DNA of 64,000 bases from Polytrichum commune (Eukaryota > Streptophyta > Polytrichopsida > Polytrichales > Polytrichaceae), in NCBI GenBank assembly GCA_950295325.1, contig OX485809.1, positions 558,001 to 622,000 of the forward strand. Direction: 5' to 3'. The notes beneath the pieces are model-generated. The model was given only the letters and a program-made list of their open reading frames with translations, had not been told where the DNA came from and made no database searches. A program made the translations under genes and the position numbers. Of the stretch, positions 30,881-44,687 are shown piece after piece (position 1 is the stretch's first letter; each line of letters starts with the position of its first letter).

Positions 30881-33800
30881 GTGATTGAAACTCATGGCAA
30901 TGCACTTTCAATATTTGATAGATTTGATCTCCTCACCCACATGTTTCTATCAAACTAGTGTCATGTTGGTGATTGTTCTAATTTGAAAGTGTCCTTAGAA
31001 CCACCACAACATCTCCACAAATAGTGCAGTGTAGTACCAATATGGATAGAAACCAAGCGCAATTTTCCAAGCATCATACTATTTTGTCTACTACAAGTTA
31101 CAAAACAAAAATTGCTCTTCTGGAGGATCAAACATGCACGTCACCCTCATCTCAATACAATGTGCTAATTCAACAATCTACGCCAGTCAAATTTATATAT
31201 TTCCCCTCATGCCTAGCTATGCAAAACACGGATTATATTTGAGGGTGGCCAATATATGGAAACAAGTTCACTCAACATGTTCATCCATTATTGAGCAAAC
31301 TTACAAACAATGCATGCTTGAGATTCTTTTTTATTGTGAGATGATTGTAGTTTCACGTGTGGTCCTTTGATGTACGAGCAATCATGTAACCTTTGTCCAC
31401 ACCGCCAATTTTTTTTCCATTGTCATCATATTATTTTTGAAAATGCACTTCACATTTATGTTCTTATGGTATATAATTGCACCAATCAACAAGTTGGTTT
31501 GTGACTTCTATAAATGGGTGAGGTAATAATCTTAAAACAATTGCTTGGCGTATGGAGGCAAACCACCACCAGTTTAGTACATATACATATACCCATATAA
31601 ATGACAAATGCATATGAAGCAATAATAAAGTAATTAGTGGGGAAATACTTACAAACTTTGTGTATGTGCCTTTCACCCACATGCGCCTAGGTGATGAAGG
31701 TTCCCCTCCCCCCCCCCCATTTGGACCTTAACTACTTTGTGAGCACGTAATTAATGCTTCCCCAAACTACATGCCACATGTTTAGTATCCTTTCCTTCAT
31801 ATGCTCTGATTAGAGACCTAGCCTAGAGCCGCTTGCAACACATTAGCTTAAAGATGGCTTACATAACTAGTGAATCATTCCACCCACCACCAAATTTTGT
31901 CTTTGTTTTGGTACAAAATAAAATTTCGTCCTTTTATCTTGGTCTCTCCACTTTGCATACCATGGGAAGCATTGCGGAGAATATGAAAATGCATAATGCC
32001 TCATTTGTGTCCAAAACATGCTTTAGTTGTTTCTTTTTTGTTTCTTTTTTCTCCCCCATCCGCCCCCTCTAACCCCATTCTTTCCCTCTAGAAATCTCAT
32101 TCCTCACCTCATCAATCACTTCATTCAAGGACTTATGTGATCCAACTTTTTTTTCTCCTACCTTGCTTTCACTAGAACCTCATATTCTCATCTTCCATCA
32201 TTCAAGTCCTCAATCACGAGTCTTCTCTTGAAGACAAAGAATCTTTTGACACACACCTTGATGGGTGCCAAATATTCTTACTCTCACCATGGGATTGGTA
32301 CTTTGCAAACGCAGTTGTGGTTTGGCCATGACACCACCTCCGCTTTGGGGCCATCAAGTCTTTCTCTTTGCCACCTCATCATCATATTGGCTGATTTCCT
32401 TCCCTACCCTCCCAATATTTGCATTTCCAATATTCAACATGGTATTGGTCTTGCTCCTCATATTCAAGGTGTTGAGCCGTTGTCTTGAACCAATCTTCTC
32501 CATCAATGTTAGGCTTAGAGGCCCCTCTACCACACTTGCTTTAAGGTATAATTATAGAAGTGCATATGCTTGTGGGAATACACATGGACCTCTTAGCTAA
32601 AGCATGGACTAGTCCCCTCACAATGCTTTCTAAGTTTTTCTTTCTTTCCAATGCATTGAGTTCCCTGCCTCCTTAACAACATCCTTAACAATTTGTTTCA
32701 TGAAACCTCCATCCTCACATCTCTCCTCACTTCTAGAATTATGAGCAATTGGAACCTCTTGTATGAAAGCGAATGCTTCCATGTTAACATCAATGGGTGG
32801 AGATGCTATGGGTGTCACTGTGAAACCCAATCTTGTTGCTTGCATCCCCCTCAACACATCCAATAACCCCTTCTCATGATCATCCCCTCTTGCCCACTGC
32901 TCTTCCATGGCATGGCATTAAATCCCTGCATTTGATCGCATCATGCACCACACAAAGATACTCCCTTGACCACTAATTCGGTCACCTAATCATGTTTGTC
33001 ACATGGGTAGGGTTTAGATGTAGAAGAAGCGGTGATATGCTTGCACCACGACTCCCCACCAACTATGATGTAAGAAGTTGCGATTGTCGGAAGTATAACT
33101 TGTCATAATAGATTTTTCCGTCACCAATGGGGTGCCCCTTATCCCCGTCTCCTAACTAAACATACTCCACTCCTTCTGGCAATCTATTCCTTTTTCTCCT
33201 AACCCATGCTCACTAGTTCATGTAATCTTTAGATATTTATATTACCATGTTTCTAATTTATCAACAATTATTGCAATCACAAATATGTGAATATGCCTTG
33301 CATAGTGTGATTTTAATGGCATTAGATGTCATGATATTAGATGAACATCATTATTCAACGTGTGGCTTAATCCTTACGGGCAATTTTGGTATTAATATAT
33401 GGACTCACCAAATTTGCATATCATGTTCTAAATATATTTGATATGGACATTGAGGGTTTACATTATATTTTTTATGATAAAATCCAAAGATGTCTTTTAC
33501 TTTATAGTCAATATAAGAACATCGGTGTCAATTTCCATATATGTGCATTTAGGTTACGTATTTGAACTAACATTTAATAATATTGAGGCCATCATGTATT
33601 TGATATTCAACACTAAAGATAACATAATTAAAAGTTAAGGTCACTTTTAATAATTGACCAAAAATGCTCAAATTAATACCAAGCCAATGCCAATCCCTTC
33701 CTTCCCAACAAGAAGGAATTGCAATTGAAAAAAGAAGTGGTTGGTCATTGTTAGAACGAGGATAACAACATTTTTTAATTTAAATAATCAACATTGTGTA

Positions 33801-36011
33801 CCCAATGCATACCATTGATCTTGTTCACGGATGCCACATTGTGTTCAACTGGGTGGTCGGATTCAAGGTGGGTGTAGCTTGACATTGGCCTTCTTTTGCT
33901 TGAAGATATAGTCAAAAGAGCCTTCATTTTCTCATGGAAACAGAGTGTTCATACCTTGCAATTGGGGTGGAGAGGGAGATATAAACTCCACAATATTTGT
34001 TGAAAGAGATGGGATGCATGTGCAACCATTAGGGATGTGTGAATTGGGGGGTTGGTGAACAAAAACATGCACATTCGACAATTCCATGGAATCTAAGGCA
34101 TTGCAACTAGAAAAATGGAGAGGTAGGTAGAGTTGTCAAGGTTGAGGGCTTAGAAAGCTCATATAGAACTACCTCGCCTTGACAATAAGGCTTATGAGGA
34201 GGTGAAGAGGAGGCTAGTAACAATTGTGACAACATGCAAGAGATCTAGTGGGCCCATTTTGAGATCCATTTTTGGATGAAATCCATTCTCCCTAATCTTG
34301 CAATGACTAGAATTGAAGGATTGTGAGGTGTACCAGAGGATTTGGAGGGGGTATAATGTATGATAAAGGGAAAACTAAAAGGAAACATATGAAAGGATAT
34401 CGTGGAAAAATGTGAAGTTTTGTTACCTTTGCTAAATTTGAAGTGTGGATAAGGAGGTTCTAATAGAGGTGTTGGTTTTAGATTCATCATTTATATAAAT
34501 TAAGTCATGGGCATTGAAATCTTTTTAATCGCCGGGACAAAATGACTTGGAAAATGATATTTCAGCGGACATCAATTGTTTGTGTTCATGAAATAAACTT
34601 GAAGGCTTGTGTTGGGTGTTACATGAATTTGAAAAAGGTTAGAAAGTGATGAGAACTTGTGGACTATACTAGACATTTTTTATGTGGTAATTGAACAGTC
34701 AATGATGGAAAATGGGCTTTGTTAGAGTGTTGGAACTCAAAAATTAGATGAGTGAGAACTTACAACATAGTATGGGTTGGTGATTAACAAATTGCTAAGG
34801 GAATGTTTTTGGAGTTCCATGGAAGCCTCCTAACATGTGCCTTACGCACTAAATAGACACACTGAGGATGAAAAATATCAAATAATGACATTTAAGGGGG
34901 AGGGATTAAAGATAGGCCCCCAAATCATAGATGAGAAGAGATGGAAGCATAAAAAAAACGGTGGAATTCCAAAGCCCACCAAAAGAATTGTGGGGTGAGA
35001 AGAATTGGATTGAAACTTAGATGGATGTGTCCATAACATACAATGAAAAAAATCATGCATTGATATAGAGAATGGCATCCAATATTACATGGTTGTTGGT
35101 CTTTTCACAAGTCATTTGGAGCAACATCATCTAATTAGGCCTCATGAACAACATAATGTATCTAAGGGGACTCATTGTTTTTGACACAATGCCTACCCCT
35201 AGTAAGAAAGTTTGAGCAAAATTTAGTGTGGGTGTTAATGATCCCCAATGACCCTTCATTGACCAAGTACCATTTTAAGGGAATATGAGGTTATTGGGTT
35301 CAATCTCATAAAAAAATGTGATGACATAAAGAGGTAAGTATAAAAGAAAAGTGGATTACCCCTAGGTTAAAGATGTTGTGACTTTGGGTGTAGTTGACAC
35401 ATTATGCAATGACAAGAGATACATGATGAAACACCTACAAGATTAATGACATGTATATGTTATTGACTACATAGATACCCAACTAGTGATGGTGGTGTGT
35501 CACCACGCACATATGACCTCAAATTTGCGTCACATAACAACATAAATTGGTGGATGTCACTACATTTTGGACCAAGCATCTTATTTTCATCATAATGCCA
35601 TAAGATTTCTACTAGTATGCCCCACATACTTGCAGTTATGGTAGGGTTTTGAATGTTATAGCACATGACATTAATGTAGTCTTGATTATGACCACAATCA
35701 CGATGCTAATCAATGGTTGTCAATAACTTAATTTGCCTCTATTTTAGATGGTCAAGGGCATCAACTACGTTACATTACATAGTGGAGGGTATTTGCTTCT
35801 ATATAGATTGTTGTAGCTTACTTTGTTGTTATACCAAAGTTTATGAATTGTTTGTGCTCATTCCATTGTTTGGTACATGAATAAGAGGGGTACGGTGATC
35901 ATTGAAGCCAATTTAAACACACCGGAGGTAGGTGGGCATGAGACATTGTTTTAAGCCATGCACCCATTTCTCCCAGGGTATCAAACACACGATTGGTACA
36001 ATCGAACAATT
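30881..36011. other. Long gene-poor stretch
   Basis: Apart from the small open frame at 32630-32908 (-) and a C run near 31709-31718, I see no gene, element ends or shared repeats in this 5.1-kb AT-rich stretch. Confidence 0.45.
32630..32908 (-). CDS. 92-residue open frame of unknown nature
   Basis: ATG at 32908 in a good context (gccATGG) opens a frame to TAG at 32630. It reads MEEQWARGDDHEKGLLDVLR, then VNMEAFAFIQEVPIAHN and FMKQIVKDVVKEAGNSMHW. Composition is that of a soluble protein (acidic and basic residues balanced, few cysteines), unlike the random frames around it. No family was recognised. It may be a fragment of a transposon-encoded protein or a decayed exon. Confidence 0.25.
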   Translation of the reverse strand: MEEQWARGDDHEKGLLDVLRGMQATRLGFTVTPIASPPIDVNMEAFAFIQEVPIAHNSRSEERCEDGGFMKQIVKDVVKEAGNSMHWKERKT

Positions 36012-36415
36012 CACAATACACTAAATATTGTATTTAGTGTCACCAATTTTATTTGTCTCACTCAATACTAATTTAAAACCATTTGTGTAGTGTCGCCAAC
36101 ACTCAATGTTAACGTAATACCATTTGTCATCCTTGAAATTTTTTGGGCATTGTAGATTTACAATGTTGCAAATATTGTCACTTACACTGAGTGAATTTTC
36201 ATTGAAATTTCAATCATCCATGATAAACTTTCATTACGAAATTGTTAGGATCACAATTTAAAAATTTATACCAAAGTGAAAATGAATGAACTAAGAAGTA
36301 AGTTGGGATGACAATATAAATCCTTGTAAACTTATTCATGAGAAGTGTCATCAAAAAAAGTCAAATTGGTGACATTAAATACCACATGACACCAAATACA
36401 ATATTAAGTGTAGTT
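36012..36415 (+). mobile_element. TTTAGTGTCACCAATT MITE, best copy
   Basis: Left end ACACTAAATATTGTATTTAG (from about 36018) and right end, reverse strand, ACACTTAATATTGTATTTGG are imperfect inverted repeats. Inside are 'gtgtcgccaacactcaatg' and 'tttcattgaaatttcaatc'. Length is about 400 bp. Related copies are at 23805-24715 and 47765-48165. Target duplications could not be fixed. The TIR core ACACTAAATA is shared with the CACTACACTAAATA elements, suggesting the same mobilising transposase. Confidence 0.6.
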
Positions 36416-36419
36416 CAAC

Positions 36420-38000
36420 CCCAAAAGTGTTTGATTTTGAGAAGAGAGCTAAGATGAGAGTTATAATTAGGATTAGGATTAGGGTTCCGTGGTCATGTGA
36501 AGATCTTCATTCATTCTAAATAGCCTTCCTTCGCTTCGATCTCCTGCGATCTTTCTGTCTCTCTCACACTCTGCTTGTCATGTAGGGCGATACTTTGCCG
36601 TATCCGAGGATTGTGGGTTTCAGGCTGTCGTAGGTCTTGTCGTGTTCTTAGCTTCATTGTGTTTACGACGAGTGTATTCAGTCGATGGTTAGGGGTGCAT
36701 GTGGTGTTGTCTTGGTGCTGGCGGCATTATTGTGTTGCATTATGTAGAGCGTGGAGGCGGTATGGAAGGATTTGAGTGGCAGTCCCGTGTCTACAACACT
36801 GCAGTCCGTTTACTCAGGCAGTCGCATAGTTGATATGCTAGAGGTAGTTAAGGCGAGTGGGCAGTTTGACGAACGTTACATCTCTGAATATCAATTGTTC
36901 ATTGGCACGAAATTCAATATTCAGATCTTGAAGTGTTTTGTTGCGAGCGGTGATGTTTACTGAATACAAGTTTTGGTACTGAATTCCGTGAATGAAAAAT
37001 TGGTCAAAAACTGAGCTTATTGATATGGGAGTTGGAAAAATGAATGGGGTTTATGGGATGCGTATGTATGTTGCAATGTCGACAAGAAATCTTTAGTCAG
37101 TCTGAACAGACTTGATATGGGGATGTCGGGTGTAATTCTGGCACGTCAAATGATAGTTAACCGGCTGATCCGAGCGAACACCGAAGATAGTGGTACAGTG
37201 GAATTGGTAGCCAGGGTTTGTGACGAAATCTTGATAGGCTTGTTTCTCAAACATTCGCAGTGGCCGCCTAATGCTTTCGCCCTTGCGGGCTTGAGAGTTA
37301 AATGCAGCTTCTAAACCTTCCTTGGATATCTGAGACACTGGCAAATGAAATGGCGTTTCTGGTTCTGTTGGGTCATTTAAAGTCGATGATAAGAATTATT
37401 TATTTGACAAGTTTGCTTACTGAAGTAGAAGTGTCGATGAGCGTTGACTTTTTATATCTGTGCATGTCTTTGCCATTACAATATTTACTCTGCAACTGTG
37501 GTTCTTGTGTCTCGAACAAAAGGTGAAAGTTATTGCAGCTTCCAAACCTTTCTTGGATATCCGAGACACTCTGGCAAGTTGGAGGTCATTGTTATGAGAG
37601 TTTGAATCTATGAATTAAGAGATGTACTTGGTATCTGTGCATGCATCTGACGTTGCATCTATCTGAGACACTCTGCAAGTACAGGAGGTTAAGGTTTTCC
37701 TAGTTTTTGCATGCATTGTGTCCCGGAACTTTGATTTTTGTTTGTCCAGTGAAATTTTGTGGAAGTGATGATGCACGAGCAGTTTTTGTAGCCCAATTAA
37801 GCCATCACATTTTGCCACTATACTCGTGCATTGTTGATGTTTTGTGCTGGGAGTTTGATTTTGTTTGTCTAACAGGAATTTCAGGTGAAGATATCTTCCT
37901 GAAGTTGCAGGTTTAGGGTTTAGAGTCATGGATTCTGTCTGTTCATTGTACTCTAAAGAGTGATCCGAGGGCTTTTGCGCATCATTGATCTGGATATTAT
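36420..38000 (+). other. Possible transcribed locus with small frames
   Basis: A telo-box-like 'aggattaggattagggttcc' at about 36468-36488 is followed by a CT-rich stretch typical of plant 5' leaders (36490-36575). After it come open frames at 36751-36963 (VEAVWKDLSGSPVSTTLQSV, then YSGSRIVDMLEVVKASGQF) and, from ATG at 37117 to 37314, MGMSGVILARQMIVNRLIRA then GTVELVARVCDEILIGLFLK. 'agcttctaaaccttccttgg' with 'gagacactggcaa' is repeated at 37305 and 37537 and partly near 37655. No family was recognised. It could be a non-coding RNA, a young gene or a pseudogene. Confidence 0.3.
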
Positions 38001-39409
38001 GAAGTTTCTTTATTATCCATTTGTTGGGTACTTGAATGGGTTCAATGGTGATAGGTGTTTCTAATTTTGGGAAATGAGATGCACGGTCATTAACCTAAAG
38101 GCCGAAGCAAAATGTTCCCAAGATCACAGTTTTCAGTTCAGGAGCTTATTATAGAAAATCGGCACCTCTTATACGTGTGGTATCTATGTGTGTAGGATTG
38201 TTTACACAAATTGGGTTGGTCTCCCAATTGGAGTTTTTATAACCTTGATGCTGTCACAGCCATTTCTCAATGCAGTTACGTCACTGTGATCTATTCGGTA
38301 ATGGCTTCTATTTCGGTTGTCTATTCCTCAATGGAAAAACTGTTCGTTTTGATTTCTAAATAAGTTCGTTACAATGCCATTGAACCAGTTCTCGTTGTTT
38401 GGTGACATTTTCAGCATCCACAGCATCTTCTGTGGCATTACTGGGTGGGATTATTGGGTCCGGGTTCAAGAATCTTGGGAGTCCAACACACCACTTAACG
38501 GTTGCAGTGTAATCTTAAATAATTTACATGAGCCTCACCAAGTTTGAAATCTTCTTCTAGACAATGTCTTAGTTGTGACATTGATAATCTGAATTTCACA
38601 CATTCAATTCATTCGCCAAACTTCTGTTAATATCTCCGCTTGGGTTTTCCTCCACCCAATCCTCTAATTTCAAATGAGCACGTTCTTCATGTTGGTGTTT
38701 GCCTAATGGCCACTTCACACACGAGCCAAGAGCCGTAACCATAAAATTCTGAGAGCCCAAAAGAAAGTGTCCAAAGGCCCCCTAAACACTTCCAAAATCA
38801 TGTAATGTGGTCATGGGCCCTCAACTAAAGTGTTATTTCAATGGATCTGAATTCATGAGGGGTTCTCACACCAAACAAAATATAATAAAGTAATGGTTGT
38901 GAGATTCTAGAATGCCATGGTCTTCCAGTTTCTGTTAGGCCAACTCCAAGAATTGATTTTTGAAAATAGTTTAAGTGATCGTGAAACATGATTTGTTTGA
39001 TGCCATGTAGGATCCATGTAGACTTACATCCATCTTGCATTCATGTACTCCGTTGGTCTTTCAAGTGTAGTGTGAAGCAAACTTGCACCAGCTCTGATTA
39101 TTCCATCAATGAGAGTGCTTGAAGTGCAGTTGTCACAGGCCCTCAATTTCGTGTGTGAAGTGGCCCTAAGTTAGCCCATCATGGGCTATTAGGCGGTAAG
39201 GATGTGGTCTTGAAAAGGATTTTGTGTAGAGGATCTACATAATTAAATGTTATTTTATGCTATCATAGATTCATAACGTAATCCACAAGGAGTTGATCTC
39301 AATTCAATCTCAAGATTAAAACATATTTAGAAGTGTGACTCATCTTTGTTGGAAAAATTCTGTTTGGGAAAAGGTTGTGGAGATGATGAATTCGTTGACC
39401 TCTAACATG
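38001..39409. other. No gene seen
   Basis: Intergenic sequence without coding sense or repeats shared with other parts of the window. Confidence 0.45.
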
Positions 39410-39411
39410 TA

Positions 39412-39988
39412 CAGTAATCTCCCGCTTAAGTACGCACTTTGAACTGGAGTTGTTGGTACGCACTTAGCTGGTAGGTGTCTACTTTGCAAATTCCCATCAA
39501 ACCAAACAAATGAGCAGTTTTTAAAATATCGATGATGCAAACAACGAAGAATATTGTGTTGTTATGTTGGAGGACGTTGATGAAGTTCTAAAAATGATGC
39601 AAATTGAAGAAGAACCACCTATCGGTGACGAAATCCAACCTATCAAGACATTTATGAATTTAAAAGTGTTATTGATTTCAAAGGCTTTGAAGCTTTACAC
39701 AACACTGTCCTCGACATCGATGACCAAACACGACATCGCTTTGTTGTGATGTTCAAACGGAAGCTGGACAAATGTATGATGAATTGCGACGATCGTTTGA
39801 GATGTTTCATCGAAACGTTAACAAACTGACATTGAATGTCAAGCATAAAAAATTCATGCATTTGCGGCAAATGACTCTGCATGACATGTTCAAACAATAA
39901 AACATGAACCCTAAGTTTTGTCAAAAAAATTGCGCACTTAACTAGGATGCGTACGTAAACGGGTGTGTACTTAAGTGGGAGATTACTG
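39412..39988 (+). mobile_element. pogo/Tigger-like element, 577 bp, TA duplication
   Basis: The left end CAGTAATCTCCCGCTTAAGT and the right end (reverse strand) CAGTAATCTCCCACTTAAGT are inverted repeats with one difference in this 20-bp stretch. TA flanks both sides (39410-39411 and 39989-39990). Ends beginning CAGT with a TA duplication are typical of pogo/Tigger elements of the Tc1-mariner superfamily. Inside is the tail of a pogo-type transposase (see 39564-39900), so this is an internal-deletion derivative. Confidence 0.8.
39564..39900 (+). pseudogene. pogo-type transposase C-terminal remnant
   Basis: The forward frame from 39564 reads LEDVDEVLKMMQIEEEPPIG, like the acidic leucine-rich stretch near the C-terminus of Tigger/pogo transposases. 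After frame changes the end reads LRQMTLHDMFKQ followed by TAA at 39898-39900, which fits the RQTTIxDFF-type terminus of that family (compare RQTTIDSFF at 52.7 kb). The DNA-binding and catalytic DDE parts are absent. Confidence 0.55.
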
Positions 39989-39990
39989 TA

Positions 39991-41596
39991 ATGTTAGGTT
40001 TGGGTTTGTGACCTATTGGACACATGAAAGCATAAGAGACATAAAACATATGCTACGTGGTTCTCCCAAAAATGAAAATTGCATTGGAGGTATAGTACGT
40101 TTCATGCTTTGCTGATATTATTGGATACTTAAGCGATAGTTAATGACATCACATGAGAAAATATTTTTTCTTCTTCTTAGAGGTAGTGTCCGGTGCCACT
40201 TCAATATATTTAGTAGTGACAATGGCCCGTGGGCATGGACCATTCAATTGTGAGAAATGTGCCATATAATTTGTTCAAGTGACATGGCCACGTAATCTTG
40301 GAGTGTCTCCTCTTGTAGGCTTCTAATAACCGGTGTAAGGAGGAATCCCAATGATGTATCATTTGTTTAGTGGATGCTTATAACCCATAGCCATATTCCC
40401 ATGTGATTGGTGTTCTAAAAACCCAAAAAAGTGTGATATGGAATCTTGATTTCTCCTTTAGCTTGATTTCTACTCATCCATGCTATGTACAATAACCAAC
40501 ACATGTCGCCAAATTATGAGTTCACCTGTGCCAACTTGCCACTCATGTAGCTCGTGAAGGCAACTACACTAATTATCCCAATTAATGCGTGTTATTATCC
40601 GGAGTTATGCAGTGCTATAACCATTTGATGAGAATGTAATATAATGCAAAGTCATTTAGGTTCTTTAATGTCCGAACAACTTATTGAACTTTTGCTAGTA
40701 AAATTGAATTCCAGAGTACGACATTATTACACTACGTGACTTTAAATAGTAACACACATTAATTGGGATAATCAATGTAGCCATGACCCATATTTGGGTT
40801 CTTCATGTTGGGTTATATATTCATAGTCCACTACCAATAAGGTAGGCAATACCCTAACCAAATGCTTTGAGACCATTTTCTCAATAATAGACCTTCTAAG
40901 TTTTCTTTTTGAGCAAAGATGTATGCTCATCAAAAAGTTTTCTTAGTGGTGTCACTAGAGATGAATAAATGAGTGTTTGGGCACATCAGTGGGGGTCGAC
41001 AAGGTGGACATAGTTAATTGTCCAACAATGTGATTGGACATGGGATAATCTTTTGGAGCTGACAAGGTGGTTGAGAAGCTAAGATGAGATAATATATTCA
41101 AGATAAGAGGGCTTAAGAGGAGTTAGAAGTAGTTAACTAGATTGACACTAATCCATTATTATCCACTTGGCTTCATAATAGCCTAGTTGAGTTCACCCTT
41201 GAGGCTTCACAATAGTCTAATTCCTTCTATAGTTCATAAGAGTCTAGTTACATGGCCGTCAAGGGACTTGGATCTAGGAGCATTGAAGAGGCTTTTTGAA
41301 GCATGTGTGTACTTTTGTATTTTAATTTATTTTTTATTTTTTGGGTGATAAAGTAGCCATCTCCTTTGGAGATGTGGCATGGTTTTTTTTTTGGTGCATT
41401 CCTTTTTGGTGTGCTTTGTTGTGACCCCCCCCCCTCCCTTAATAAAACTCCCAAATATACACCCTAAACAGTTCTTTGTGGTGAGGGATGGTCGAATGAG
41501 AAATTGTTCTAGCTACTTACATGTTGTGGAATTATCTCTTAGATTTTGGCAAATCATAATTTTGGGAGCAAGAGAGCTCTCGCATTGTATGAAGTT
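39991..41596. other. No gene seen
   Basis: Intergenic DNA with a C run near 41426-41435 and no recognised coding sequence. 'taattgggataa' occurs with its inverse near 40570 and 40760, possibly marking a small element. Confidence 0.4.
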
Positions 41597-42025
41597 GTTG
41601 TCTGCAAAGTCCTTCAAAGATGGACCAAACTAGAACTCATTGAAAGAGCCTCTCTTTAAGTGACTTTTTCATATAAAGACAAGTCATTCACTTGTCCTAT
41701 ATTGTAGGTTAATATGAAAGATAGGTGAAACTCTTTGGACCTCCCCTTTCCATCTCATCCGTTTTTAAAGAACTTTTGGACCTAAAAGAAGTGGCTTGTC
41801 GCAAGAGTGCTCTACCTTATTATTATCTTGCACATGGGACTACTTTCGGTTGGCCAGTTCCGGTTGGCTGCCAAGTTTTGGCCCATTTCATAGACCACCC
41901 GTGGGTCTCTTCGCACAGGGCAAAGCCAATAAACCACTCCTAGGACATGTCATCCTAAATCTCATATTTGTTCGTGCAAGGTGAGTTGTGCCCACCCATC
42001 CTATCATAGCAAGCTAGAAAGTCAA
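41597..42025 (+). repeat. Dispersed SINE-like repeat, copy 2
   Basis: It shares 'gcaaagtccttcaaagatgg', 'aggtgaaactctttgg', 'ttttaaagaacttttgga', 'gcacatgggac' and 'gcccacccatcctatca' with the copies at 26.9 and 54.5 kb. It carries an extra stretch in the middle (about 41840-41950). Confidence 0.55.
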
Positions 42026-43265
42026 AGAAATTATAGTGTGATGTTACTCTTTTATCATGTAAAAACTTTAAGTGTATTTGGATGACTTTACAAATACATT
42101 CTCAGATTCTCCTTTTAGCCAACTCACCCAAGTTTGACCAAGAGACTTTCTAGATAAGTCTATTGGTATTTTGAACTCTTTCTTCTCTTTGTTGTGGACC
42201 TTATTATTTAAAACTAGATTTTAAACCAAACTTATCATCTTCTATCCACATATTTGAAGCTAATCATTCTTAAATAATCAATCTGAAACCCCAATCAATG
42301 CTCAAATGACACATACGAGCACCCACATTATCTCCACACCCAAAGTGAAGAGAAGAAAGGTCGTAGCATTGCATGTAAAGTATAAGTCGTTTCACATCAT
42401 TTACAATGAATATATTCCATTTGTTCGATGCGAAAGCATGAGAATTTCCCAAAAGACCCAAAAAGACTTTTAAAAGGAGTTGACCTTGAATAGCACATGC
42501 TTACTTCTGAACATGAAAGTACTTTGGAGTTGACACCTGTATTTCAATGTTCTTTTGTGAGAACCAAACAAATGACAATGCAATTGCCTAACCCTAGTGG
42601 AACCTATACAAAAAATTTGGACACCCGTAATTCAAGTGATAAACAAGTAATTTTTTTGTGCCATGTGTGGTCACTTGTCTTGTGTGGCTAGCTACTTTGG
42701 GGTTGAAATTGGTATTTGAGCACACAATAATTGGTTAATTATGTAAATTGTATGTATATCAAAAGTGATGAGATCATTCCAAGCATAGTTGCACAATCTT
42801 AGAGTAGATGTTTGTTTTAAATCATGAGTCTTAACGCCAACAATTGAAGAAGAAGCGAAATCACTTGGGGCCACTACCAATTGACTTGAAACAACGGAGT
42901 CTTGCTTTGCAACCATTCTAGGAATACTTCCATTTGTCTAACAAAGTGTTTAAATGCACGACATGTTTATTGCATGGGGAATAGTGTATTTGAACACTTT
43001 GTTCACACCCAAGTAAGCACACAAAATAGTCATTTAATGCATATGTGAACCTCAAAATTCCCCCGCCCACTTCATGAATCATGGAATGCGCACTTTGTGT
43101 CGCAACCCTTGCTAGTCCCATTAACAATATTGCCAATTTTCATTTTTAGCAAAGGTTACGAGCGCTAACCCTTCGCATACCACCATGCTAATGGTTAGCT
43201 CCTCCTACCCCGGACCTTATAGTTCATAAGAGGGAACCAATCCTCCTACTTTGCTTTCGGGACTC
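42026..43265. other. No gene seen
   Basis: AT-rich intergenic sequence without coding sense. Confidence 0.45.
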
Positions 43266-44150
43266 ACCCCTTAATGGGTAACCAATCCTTGGATGTGAAC
43301 TTCCATCCATGGAAGTCCAATCTTATGTTGATCATCGCATTGCCGGAGCAACACTATAGCAACCCGAACCATACTAGGCAACTATGTCCTCACATTGGGC
43401 CAAAGCCCATGGAGACCGTGCCGTTCGGCCTCAGGTGGGTGAGGCCACACCACCTCACCCATATAAGCCTCTAACACTCTACGTGGGGCCCCTACCCCAC
43501 CGTCAAGAAACCTCGTGTCTCTCTACCAAGAGTTGGGGCCAAGTAGACATTTTCCCTTAGCCGCTGGGCCTAGAAGCCCCCAACAGCTTCAGACCATCAT
43601 AACTTCCTTGTATGATGTCTGATGCTAACAAGCAACCACTCCATCTTCGTTTATGCTTCACGTAGATGCCGATGGACGCCTCACTTGCCCCCTTCAGGCA
43701 AGTATTGACGAAGTTATGCCTGTTTGAACCTTGGCAGTCCCGGGAATCACTCCCAGGCACTGCTGTACCAAGGCGTTGTCCCGGGACAGCGCCCCACTCA
43801 AATGGCCATAACTCTTAGCTCACACCTCCGATTGAGGTGTTCTTGAGCATTCTAGAATCTACACACCATAAGCCACGCATAGCTTATGGCCTTACCCTTG
43901 TGCCTCCTAGTCTCCGTGGATGGGAGGCGTTCCCAACGCCCGGGGCCCTCGCCCACACTAGGATCACTTGGGCCCTCTCACCAACGGCACCACAAGTCCC
44001 GGGTGTCACTCCGGGGTCCCCCTTGTGCCCATGGTGGTTCGGGCATTCCTCATGGAGAGGTGCGCGACACTTTGTATGGTGATCCATGAGTATATGAACT
44101 CCGATTGCAAATTTCTTAACAACATTCAACCTCAGATGGAAATGTCATCA
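43266..44150 (+). mobile_element. Possible LTR fragment
   Basis: A sharply GC-richer island. It has a TATA-like 'cccatataagcctctaac' near 43459, followed by 'accataactcttagctc'-type and 'tccgattgaggtgttcttga' phrases near 43807 that are common in plant LTRs. Overlapping frames on both strands are low-sense and proline/glycine-rich. No gag or pol motif is visible, and neither TG..CA ends nor duplications could be set, so this may instead be another unclassified element. Confidence 0.3.
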
Positions 44151-44687
44151 TAATGGGCTCTCCACCTCACTAGCCAATGGCTACATTGCCATGAGTAGTT
44201 GGAAGTGCCCACAATATGCACACAATGTGTATATATGTCTTTTTTTAAGTCTCTTATTTATGTCATGAAAGGGATTTTTTATTTTTATTTTTAAATATTT
44301 CACAAGAGAGGTCAAGAGCTCGAAGGAAGGGCCCTTCTCATTGGTGGGAAGTTCTTAAAAGCGTTCTTTTTACTAAAGTCCATGTTAGACTTGAGCTTTC
44401 AACTATAGATGTTGGCTATCATCAAACTCACAAGTTGAAGCTCTCAACTCAAGCTCTAGTGTAAAAGGCCTAGCTTAATTTTTATAATGGTTCCATTAAG
44501 GTTTGTGACCTTAATGTGGGTGTCAAGTTGAATTGGCTCAAGAATTGTCTACCTCGTCCAATTTTCAATTACAAATCACAAAAACATTTCATTATAAGTT
44601 TTAGAATGGGAGTAGAGATACGTAGATTATAAAAATCCAAAATGGAGATTCTCTTTCTCTTTGAATGATCACATAAGCCCCTCCCAA

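Noticed and set aside
43837-44153. Overlapping frames on both strands in the GC-rich island at 44 kb
   Set aside because: All are open together on both strands, typical of GC-rich non-coding DNA; treated as a possible LTR fragment instead.
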